Source: a bacterium
GTDB lineage: Bacteria; Margulisbacteria; Marinamargulisbacteria; JABIPA01
Direction of reading: 5' to 3'
DNA: 41,175 bases
Assembly (NCBI GenBank): GCA_018699495.1
Contig: JABIQV010000094.1
Location: 1 to 41,175, forward strand
The translations under genes were made by a program, and so were the position numbers. The stretch's first letter is position 1, and every line of letters begins with the position of its first letter. Shown here piece by piece: positions 9,859-18,400 of the stretch. The notes beneath the pieces were generated by a model, which saw nothing but the letters and a program-made list of their open reading frames with translations, did not search any database and had not been told where the DNA came from.

Positions 9859-10353
9859 ATGAAATTAGAAAAACAAATTTTGGACCTATTAAAAAAAGAT
9901 TCTAGGCTTAGTCACAGAGAAATTTCTGTAAGATTGGGGGCTAATGAATCTGAAATTTCATCGTTGGTTAAGCGACTTGAAGAAGATGGCGTCATTGCCC
10001 GATATTCTATCATTATTAATGAGGATAAATATGAAGGTGGAAACGAAAAAGTTAGGGCGTTAATAGAAGTTCAGGTTAAACCAGAAGGCGGCTTAGGATT
10101 TGAGAATGTTGCTAAGCGAGTGAGTCAATTTTCTAATGTTGTTGACCATTATTTATTGTCTGGAACCTATGATTTTCTTATTGTCGTTGAAGGAGACCAT
10201 ATTCAAGAAGTGTCTTCATTTGTTTCCGGTAAATTATCATCTATTGATAATATTAAAGGCACGGTTACTCATTTTATTTTAAAAAAATATAAAGTTAATG
10301 GGGCAATTTTAGACCCTAGCGATTCGTCTTCTCGGTTGCTCGTTTCTCCTTGA
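9859..10353 (+). CDS. Lrp/AsnC-family transcriptional regulator
   Basis: ILDLLKKDSRLSHREISVRLGANESEISSLVKRLEEDGVIARYSIIIN HTH followed by an AsnC ligand-binding (RAM) domain. Confidence 0.9.
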   Translation: MKLEKQILDLLKKDSRLSHREISVRLGANESEISSLVKRLEEDGVIARYSIIINEDKYEGGNEKVRALIEVQVKPEGGLGFENVAKRVSQFSNVVDHYLLSGTYDFLIVVEGDHIQEVSSFVSGKLSSIDNIKGTVTHFILKKYKVNGAILDPSDSSSRLLVSP

Positions 10354-10370
10354 GATGAACTGGGGTTTTT

Positions 10371-11534
10371 ATGCATAAGCGCGGGTATTCAAGATTATTA
10401 GATAAAGTTCCGCCCTCTGGTATTCGCAAATTTTTTGATTTGGTGATGGGGCAAAAAGGGATTATTTCACTAGGAGTCGGTGAACCAGATTTTATGACGC
10501 CATGGGTTATACGGGAACGTGCTATCCAAGTTCTTGAAAAAGGAATGACATCTTACTCGGCGAATCAAGGTATTCCAGAATTATGTGAATCTATTAGGAA
10601 ATATGTCGCTAATCGGTTTAACTGTCAGTATGATCCAAAAACGGAGATGATTATTACCAACGGTGTATCTGAAGGAATGGATATTGTTCTTCGAGCGTTA
10701 TTGAATCCTGGTGATGATGTATTAATTCCTGAGCCATCTTATGTGTGTTATTCACCGTTGACGGTTTTGACAGGCGCTAATGTTGTGTCTGTGCCAACAC
10801 ATAATTCTGATTTTGTTTTGGATGCAACTGTTTTGGAGGCATCTATAACTAAACAGTCAAAAGTACTTATTCTGTCGTCTCCAAGTAATCCGACAGGACG
10901 CATTATTCCTAAAGAACAGTTAGAAGAAATTGCTAAAGTTGTAGAGAAATATGATTTGTGGGTTATTTCGGATGAAATTTATGCAGAGTTATCATTTGAT
11001 GATGATTACGTATCGTTTGCATCGCTTCCTGGTATGAAAGATCGAACATTGTTGATGAACGGGTTTTCAAAGGCTTGGGCAATGACGGGCTGGCGACTAG
11101 GGTATGTGTGTGGGCCTTCGGATGTGATATCAAGAGCGTTAAAAATTCATCAATATTCAGCATTATGTGCACCGACTATTTCTCAGTTTGCAGGCGTTGT
11201 TGCTTTAGATGAAACCGCTGTAGAAGTAGAGCAAATGGTACAGTCTTATAAGGAAAGACGGAATTTTATGGTGAAGCGATTCTCTGATATAGGATTGTGG
11301 TTACCTCATCCTGATGGTGCCTTTTATTGTTTTCCTTCTATAAAATCGACAGGATTAACGGCAGAAGATTTTGCATTAGGCCTGTTGCAGGAATATAATG
11401 TAGCGGTAGTTCCGGGTACTGCTTTTGGACAAGGGGGCGAAGGTCATATTAGGTGTTGTTATGCAACAAGTATGAAACAGTTGGAAGAAGCATTGGACAA
11501 GATGTCTAAATTTGTAAAAAAGGTGAGAAAATGA
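10371..11534 (+). CDS. PLP-dependent class I/II aminotransferase
   Basis: ISLGVGEPDFMTPW, SSPSNPTGRI, SDEIYAELSFD, NGFSKAWAMTGWRLGYV (PLP lysine), IRCCYA motifs. Confidence 0.95.
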   Translation: MHKRGYSRLLDKVPPSGIRKFFDLVMGQKGIISLGVGEPDFMTPWVIRERAIQVLEKGMTSYSANQGIPELCESIRKYVANRFNCQYDPKTEMIITNGVSEGMDIVLRALLNPGDDVLIPEPSYVCYSPLTVLTGANVVSVPTHNSDFVLDATVLEASITKQSKVLILSSPSNPTGRIIPKEQLEEIAKVVEKYDLWVISDEIYAELSFDDDYVSFASLPGMKDRTLLMNGFSKAWAMTGWRLGYVCGPSDVISRALKIHQYSALCAPTISQFAGVVALDETAVEVEQMVQSYKERRNFMVKRFSDIGLWLPHPDGAFYCFPSIKSTGLTAEDFALGLLQEYNVAVVPGTAFGQGGEGHIRCCYATSMKQLEEALDKMSKFVKKVRK

Positions 11535-11983
11535 AATTAAAAGTTGCTATTATTATGGGGTCAAAATCTGATATGCCAATTATGCAGAAGTCTGCTGATT
11601 TTTTAGGAGAACATGGGATTGGGTCGGAAATTTTTGTTGCCTCGGCACATCGAACCCCAGAGAAGGTTCATGACATTGCTAAAAGAGTAGAAAAAGAGTT
11701 TGATGTCGTTATCGCTGGCGCTGGACTTGCCGCACATTTACCGGGTGTTATGGCAAGTTTAGTGTATAAACCTGTGATCGGTGTTCCCATAGAATCTGGG
11801 GCTTTAAAGGGAATGGATTCATTGTTGGCAATTGTTCAAATGCCTCCTGGGATTCCGGTTGCTACTGTCGCTATCAATGGTTCAAAAAACGCGGCAATTT
11901 TGGCCATGCAAATAATGGCTTTAAAAGATGAGGGTATTGCAGTATCTTATTCTCGGTTTCGTGAAGAAATGAAAAACGGATAA
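11531..11983 (+). CDS. purE: 5-(carboxyamino)imidazole ribonucleotide mutase
   Basis: IIMGSKSDMPIM, VASAHRTPEKV, VIAGAGLAAHLPGVMAS, VPIESGALKGMDSLLAIVQMPPGIPVATVAI. Confidence 0.96.
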   Translation: MKLKVAIIMGSKSDMPIMQKSADFLGEHGIGSEIFVASAHRTPEKVHDIAKRVEKEFDVVIAGAGLAAHLPGVMASLVYKPVIGVPIESGALKGMDSLLAIVQMPPGIPVATVAINGSKNAAILAMQIMALKDEGIAVSYSRFREEMKNG

Positions 11984-12098
11984 ATAAGGTAGGTTTTAAA
12001 AGTCGATATACTGGGAAATCTTCTCTTGAATAGGGGGGGCGACCTATAACATTATAAGCATTACAGACGTAATCGCTTCGTTATTGGTCTATTTAAAT

Positions 12099-12713
12099 AT
12101 GAACTTTATTGATATTGGCATTTTAATTGTCATAACTTACAACGCTGTTACTGGGCTTCGTCGTGGATTTGCACGCATTATTTTCAATTTAATTGCGCTT
12201 TTCTTGGGAGTTACCTTGGGAATGACAAATTATAAATTTGCTGCAGAATACATTCACGTATTTACAGGGATTGAAGCACCTTGGGTTTATTACCTAGGGT
12301 TTGCTGTTGTTTGGGGAGTTGTCTTTATTGCCGTGACTCTTTTAGGTAAATTTGTCGAAAAGGTTCTCAAAATTACCTTTTTGGGGCCTCTTAATACATT
12401 AGGTGGTTTTGCTTTTGGGATTGTAAAAGGTGTTTTGATTCTACTTCCTTTTTTGGTTCCTATGATTTACTTTAAAACACAACCTGCCGAACAATCGTTA
12501 TTGATTCAGCCCTTTAAACCTTTAATTGCTTTTTTGTTGAACAATGTTATAAATCCTGAGTTTTTTAACCCGGAGAAATTACTGTCTTCTCGATTAGTAG
12601 AAATGATGTCTGTTGATATTTTGAGCGTGTCTCCTGAAGCCATAGAGACATTAAAAAATGATTTTTTAAGTGTAGTCGTTTCTTTTTTTAAATCTAAACT
12701 TAGGCCGTTCTAA
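12099..12713 (+). CDS. CvpA-family membrane protein
   Basis: MNFIDIGILIVITYNAVTGLRRGFARIIFNLIALFLG plus multiple TM segments; position next to purE. Confidence 0.8.
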   Translation: MNFIDIGILIVITYNAVTGLRRGFARIIFNLIALFLGVTLGMTNYKFAAEYIHVFTGIEAPWVYYLGFAVVWGVVFIAVTLLGKFVEKVLKITFLGPLNTLGGFAFGIVKGVLILLPFLVPMIYFKTQPAEQSLLIQPFKPLIAFLLNNVINPEFFNPEKLLSSRLVEMMSVDILSVSPEAIETLKNDFLSVVVSFFKSKLRPF

Positions 12714-12726
12714 AAGATTCCATTTT

Positions 12727-12738
12727 GGCCTTCGGGCC
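12727..12738 (+). other. GGCC-UUCG-GGCC hairpin in the cvpA 3' UTR
   Basis: Perfect 4-bp GC stem closed by a TTCG tetraloop, 14 nt after the stop codon. Confidence 0.55.
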
Positions 12739-12773
12739 GCGTTCACATATAGTAATATGCTTCACTTGACTCG

Positions 12774-12835
12774 AAAACCAAACTGAAACCTTTTAGAAGG
12801 GCTTTTTTTTGTTTAACTGTTTCGTAGCACGAAAC
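12774..12835 (+). repeat. Direct repeat copy 1 in the cvpA-thrC intergenic region
   Basis: CAAACTGA...TTTTAGAA...CTTTTTTTTGTTTAACTGTTTCGTAGCACGAAACT, repeated about 90 nt downstream. Confidence 0.7.
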
Positions 12836-12863
12836 TATTGGGAAGGGGGTGTGTTTTTTGGTG

Positions 12864-12926
12864 GAAATCAAACTGACAATTTTTAGAACGATCTTTTTTT
12901 TGTTTAGCTGATTCGTTGCATGAAAC
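12864..12926 (+). repeat. Direct repeat copy 2 in the cvpA-thrC intergenic region
   Basis: CAAACTGA...TTTTAGAA...CTTTTTTTTGTTTAGCTGATTCGTTGCATGAAACT. Confidence 0.7.
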
Positions 12927-13131
12927 TCGTTGGTTTGGCTAAGTCTTGGTAAATGTCTTTACCGGGTTTTATTATTTATTTTTTTGTTTAATATTGTTCT
13001 TAGATCCTTCGTGGCGAATTGACTTTTTAGACCCCTCCGAATAGTATTTTAAAATCGATTGATCGATGTGAATTTCTCATCTAATTATTCTTGAATTTTG
13101 TATCGAAATATTTATTAAATAGGAGTTTATT

Positions 13132-14190
13132 ATGTGGAAAGGTTTAGTACATGAATACAGAGAGTTTCTTCCTGTTACAGATGAAACACCGATTGTTTCT
13201 CTTAATGAAGGGAATACACCGTTAATTCCTTTATTACATTTGCCAAAACGATTTGGAATTGAGGCTAAATGGTACGTAAAATATGAAGGCTTAAATCCAA
13301 CCGGATCATTTAAAGATCGTGGTATGGCGATGGCTATCACTAAAGCTAAAGAAAAAGGCGCTAAAATTGTTATGTGCGCGTCTACAGGAAATACGTCAGC
13401 TGCGGCGGCTGCCTATGCGACGCGAGCAGGTATGGCTTGTTGTGTAATTATTCCTGAAGGAAAAATTGCGTTGGGTAAATTAGCACAAGCGATGATGCAT
13501 GGTGCTACTGTTTTACAAATAAAAGGTAATTTTGATGATGCATTGAATACTGTAATTGAAATCACAAAAAAGTATCCCGTTGAATTAGTGAACTCTATTA
13601 ACCCCTATCGTATAGAGGGCCAAAAAACGGGGGCGTTTGAAATTATTGATGCATTGGGTGATGCGCCTGATTTTCATTCTATTCCTGTAGGTAATGCCGG
13701 GAATATTACGGCATATTGGAAAGGGTACACTGAGTTTTTTGACTTAAAAAGGGCGACTAAACGACCTAAAATGATGGGCTTCCAAGCGGCAGGATCTGCT
13801 CCTATTGTTTTAGGGCATCCCGTGAAAAATCCGGAAACGATTGCTACTGCGATTCGTATTGGGAATCCTGCGAGTTGGAAACAAGCGGAAGCAGCTAGAG
13901 ATGAATCTGGTGGCTTGATAGAGTCTGTTACGGATGAAGAAATTACTGAGGCACAGCAGTTATTGGCTGGGCTAGAAGGTGTTTTTTGTGAGCCGGCGTC
14001 GGCCGCTTCTATCGCTGGTATTATTAAAAAATGTTCTTCTATGTCTTTTGGAAAAGATAAAGTAATCGTGTCGGTTTTGACAGGGAATGGACTGAAGGAC
14101 CCTAATCGAGCAATAGAAATTTCTCCAAAGCCGATTGGTGTTGATAATAATTTGACGTCTATTCTTAAACATTTAGAATCTCATTTTTAG
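13132..14190 (+). CDS. thrC: Threonine synthase
   Basis: [36 protein letters not shown] (PLP lysine), [34 protein letters not shown]. Confidence 0.95.
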   Translation: MWKGLVHEYREFLPVTDETPIVSLNEGNTPLIPLLHLPKRFGIEAKWYVKYEGLNPTGSFKDRGMAMAITKAKEKGAKIVMCASTGNTSAAAAAYATRAGMACCVIIPEGKIALGKLAQAMMHGATVLQIKGNFDDALNTVIEITKKYPVELVNSINPYRIEGQKTGAFEIIDALGDAPDFHSIPVGNAGNITAYWKGYTEFFDLKRATKRPKMMGFQAAGSAPIVLGHPVKNPETIATAIRIGNPASWKQAEAARDESGGLIESVTDEEITEAQQLLAGLEGVFCEPASAASIAGIIKKCSSMSFGKDKVIVSVLTGNGLKDPNRAIEISPKPIGVDNNLTSILKHLESHF

Positions 14191-14192
14191 AG

Positions 14193-15392
14193 ATGGCAAA
14201 ATATATAATTTGTTTAGGTGATGGAATGGCGGATGAACCATTAGAGGTTCTTGGAAATAAGACACCACTTCAGGCGGCACATACTCCGGCGATGGATTTG
14301 GTGGCTAGAAGTGGGAAAAGTGGATTAGTGCATACGGTACCTGCCGGTCTTCATCCAGGGTCAGATGTTTGTAATATGGGGATTCTTGGCTATAACCCTC
14401 ATGAATTCTATACAGGGAGAGGCCCTATTGAAGCGGCTGCAATGAATATTAATCCACCAGAAGGGTTGGTTGTATTTCGTTGTAATCTTGTTTGTATAAC
14501 AAATGGCATGATGAAAGATTTTACATCAGGACATATATCGACAGAAGAAGCGACGGAGTTAATGACATCTTTAAATGAATCATTAACATCTTTTTTTCCG
14601 GAAGAAAAATTAGAGTTTTTTCCTGGAGTTAGTTATCGACATATTCTTTTGCTACCTAAAAAATATGTAAATTTGAAAACGACGGCTCCTCATGATATTA
14701 CGGATCAACAAGTGGCTGACTTCACCCCTAAAGGCGAAACAGAAGATGGATTGATGGCGATTTTTAATAAAGCAGCGGATATTTTAGAGGCGCATCCAGT
14801 GAATAAACGGCGTGTGTCAAAAGGTCTTGATCCTGCTACTCATATTTGGCCTTGGAGCCAAGGAGTTATGCCATCACTTCCGTCTTTTAAATCGAAGTTT
14901 GGCATTACTGGTGGAATTGTGACTGCAGTTGACCTTTTGAAAGGGCTTGGAACGTTGTCTGGGTTAGTTACACCCATGGTAAAAGGCGCGACAGGGTTTT
15001 TAGATACGAATTATAAAAATAAATTAGATGCATCGTTTAAGATTTTGGAAACTCATGATTTTGTGTACATTCATATAGAGGCGCCTGATGAAGCGGGGCA
15101 TATGGGGCGTCATGATTTAAAAATTAAAGCAATTGAAGATTTTGATAAAAATATTGTGATGCCTTGTTTAGATTATGCAAAAACTCATGATGATGTTCAT
15201 ATTATGGTTTTACCTGATCATCCGACTCCTTGTCGTTTAAAAACGCATACGTCAGAGGCTGTTCCTGTTGCCTACATGGGGTCTACTAAAGGAACAGATA
15301 AGTCGGAATATTATGATGAAGAATCGGTTAAAAAAGGTGACTTATTGTTTAAAACGCCTTGGGATCTTTTGGCTTCTTTTTTGACGAGTTAA
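14193..15392 (+). CDS. ApgM-like (COG3635 family) phosphoglycerate mutase homolog / proposed alternative homoserine kinase
   Basis: KYIICLGDGMADEP, HPGSDVCNMGILGYNPHEFYTGRGPIEAAAMNI, IHIEAPDEAGHMGRHDLKIKAIEDFDKNI, MVLPDHPTPCRLKTHTSEAVP (alkaline phosphatase superfamily); 3 bp from thrC. Confidence 0.88.
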   Translation: MAKYIICLGDGMADEPLEVLGNKTPLQAAHTPAMDLVARSGKSGLVHTVPAGLHPGSDVCNMGILGYNPHEFYTGRGPIEAAAMNINPPEGLVVFRCNLVCITNGMMKDFTSGHISTEEATELMTSLNESLTSFFPEEKLEFFPGVSYRHILLLPKKYVNLKTTAPHDITDQQVADFTPKGETEDGLMAIFNKAADILEAHPVNKRRVSKGLDPATHIWPWSQGVMPSLPSFKSKFGITGGIVTAVDLLKGLGTLSGLVTPMVKGATGFLDTNYKNKLDASFKILETHDFVYIHIEAPDEAGHMGRHDLKIKAIEDFDKNIVMPCLDYAKTHDDVHIMVLPDHPTPCRLKTHTSEAVPVAYMGSTKGTDKSEYYDEESVKKGDLLFKTPWDLLASFLTS

Positions 15393-15422
15393 GGACTGTG
15401 GATTGCAACTAAAGGATAGGGT

Positions 15423-18400
15423 ATGAGACGGGCATTAAAAATTGTCTTGGGTACAGTCGGCTCTGTTATAGGAATCGTTGGGGTTTTGTTTGGGTCGTTA
15501 TATTTTAGCGAGCTGCCTCAAGAAGTCGTTAAACTCGTTGTTGAACGTGAAATGACTAAGATTTTTAAAAAAGAAGTACGGATTGGTTCAATTACAGGAA
15601 ACCTTCTTTCAAGTGCATCATTAAACAATATTCGAATAGCAGAAAAAAATACCCTTAAAAATGGAGAAATGATCCATATCCATAAACTTATTGCTTTTTA
15701 TGATTTAAAAAAAGGGTTTGAGGTTCGATGGGATATGTCTGCCGCTTCACGTAAAGTCCATATTGAAGGGATGGATATTTATTTAACGAGAGATTTAAAG
15801 GAGAAATGGAATTTGTTACACATTTTTCCACCTCCCGAACCTGGTGTTACACCAAACCCTCCGACATTTAAAGGCATTATGACCATAGATGGATTAACCA
15901 TTCATTATAAGGACTTAAAAGGGTGGGGAAATGACGTTTTGGAACGTCCCTTTGAAGATGACTTTGAGAAAATGAAGGTAACGATTGATTTTGCGGACTT
16001 AACTAAATCGCCGCTAAAATTTGAAGGGCGAATGAAGAGTAGCGGCAAACCGGTATCGTTTGAAGGTCTCTTTAATACGTTAAATGGACAGTTTGATATT
16101 CAGATGAAAGCGCAGCCAGATTTATCGTTGTGGGGGCCTTATGTATTTCCTTATGATGGATATTTAATTGCTGGAGATGATCCAGTTATTTTGGGGCGTA
16201 TAGTTAGCAAGCAACCGTTCCCTTCCGATAAAATTGGATTTTATTATGATTTGTCAGTGAAATTTAATGATGCTGACTTTAAGATGCCTTTTTTTCCTAC
16301 GAGTCTTCAGCACATTGATACGGATTTAAAATTTTTACATGGGTACGTTTCTAAAACTTCTTTTAAAGATCTCATCCCTGATGATCAACGTTTAGATACA
16401 CTTTGGTCGTTTTTACTTGATACGGGATTGGTATCCCCGTCTGGGAAGTTGGTGAGATGGAGAGATAGATTGTTTGATTATTATTCCGTTCCATTCCCAC
16501 CTTATTTACAAGCGTATCGAGAGGATGTGATTAGGAAACTAGAGGACCCGCCAGCTCAAATTTATATTCCTCAGTTGATGGGGTATATTTCGGACATTCC
16601 TTTAATTGGGGAAGGCGTGTTGTATGTATCTGAAGGGCAAATGGCTTTAAATGTAGAAGCCGGAGCTGAAATTTTGAAGGTAATGAGGACTGACGATAGG
16701 GAAAATGTGTTAAGTCGGGGGACGAGTAAGGATTTTTTTGAAATTGAGAACTTGAAGGGTATGTTTCCTGCAATGAAAAATTGGAAATTTTCAGGTAGTG
16801 GGACGTCTAAATTTTCGATTGTTGGGGATTTATCGAATCCTAAAGTTGTTGGAGGCTTATCGATAGAAAAAGCAAAGGTTTATGGATTTTACCCTTCTGA
16901 AATGGACATGGAGTTTACCTTTTTCGATAAAAATCTTCATATGACATTAAATGATGGGCAGTTATATTCGGGATTAATTTTTGGGGACGTTGATATCCAG
17001 TTTGATAATAGAGCGCCTATATTGAGGGCTAGGTTAAAAGGGATTAAGCAAGATTTTGATAAAGTTTTTAAGAAACCGTATCCTCATTCAACGGGCCATT
17101 TTAACTTTCAATTAAATTTAGATGGAATTACGACACAATATATCGGGCATTTGAATATGACGAGCTATCAAAAGCAATTTAAAATTTTGAATCAGCATAT
17201 CAACAAGGTAGATATTCCATTTAGTGTGGATGATTATGTTCAGATAGGGATAATGGATTCATCGATATTTGTTAACACAGATATGGTATCTACTGGTAAG
17301 AATTCAATTATTGATTTACAGGTTGCTACTTCTTCAGTTTTTTCTATAGACGAGTCCGTTCTTAGATTTCATGGCCATGTTAAGGACATGAAGGCTGTGT
17401 CTTTGGCTTATAGTGGAGAATTGGGGATTGTTGACCCTGATTATCATTTACCGTTGTCTGCAGCAGGGTATGTTTCTACCAAAGGGACATTAACTACTGA
17501 GTTGGTAGACGAGTTTTGGGTTCGCCCTCTTGATCATATTAAAACAGATCTAGCAGGGAGTTTATATGATATGCAGGTCTCGGCAATCGACAAATTGAAA
17601 GGGAATTACGGGTTTTCTTATGATAAAGGATTTTTGGATGTGTCGTCACTTTCTCTAACTAATGATGTTTTTTCTATGAATTTGGAGGGGGCTTGGAAAA
17701 AAAATGATGTCGATAGACTTCGTGTCGACTTATCAGGATTAGATCTTTCTCAAATGGCATTTTTCCAACGAAAAATTCCTGAAAAATGGAAACCGTTTGA
17801 AGGAAATTTACAGTTGGATTTGTCGATTGAAAAAAATAGCTTGTTTAGCGATTTGTTTAAGGACTTAGGAGGGACTTTTGAGGATGATTTATTTAAGCGT
17901 CTTCAGTCGTTTAATTCATTTGCAAAAATATATTTGAACGACGCAACTATTCAGGGAGAACCGATTAAATCGGTAAATATTGGGTCTAATTGGGATGACC
18001 AGGGGATTCGGATAAATTTTGGAGAGATTGTGAAAGGGTCGTCATTGATATTGTTTGATGGGGATATTCGTTATGATAAATCGTTTGAATTGACTATAAA
18101 AGAAGGGACGCGTGTGGAGATGGATGACTTTTCAGTTGTTTTATCGTCATATGGCGATTTTCAGGGAAATTTGAGTTTGGACGGTGTCGTTAAAGGACAC
18201 AACGGTGCCTATAATTTTGATTTGGCTCTTAATGGGTCTGATTTTAAAAGTCATTTTTTTGAGTTGGAAAAAATGGATGGCAATCTTTCTTATATCGACG
18301 GAAAAATTAAGGCGGATGATTTGGTTGGAGAGTATGAGGGTAATTCATATGTGTTTGACGGATTTGTCGATCTTTCTCCTTTTATGGCGGGGATAGATCC

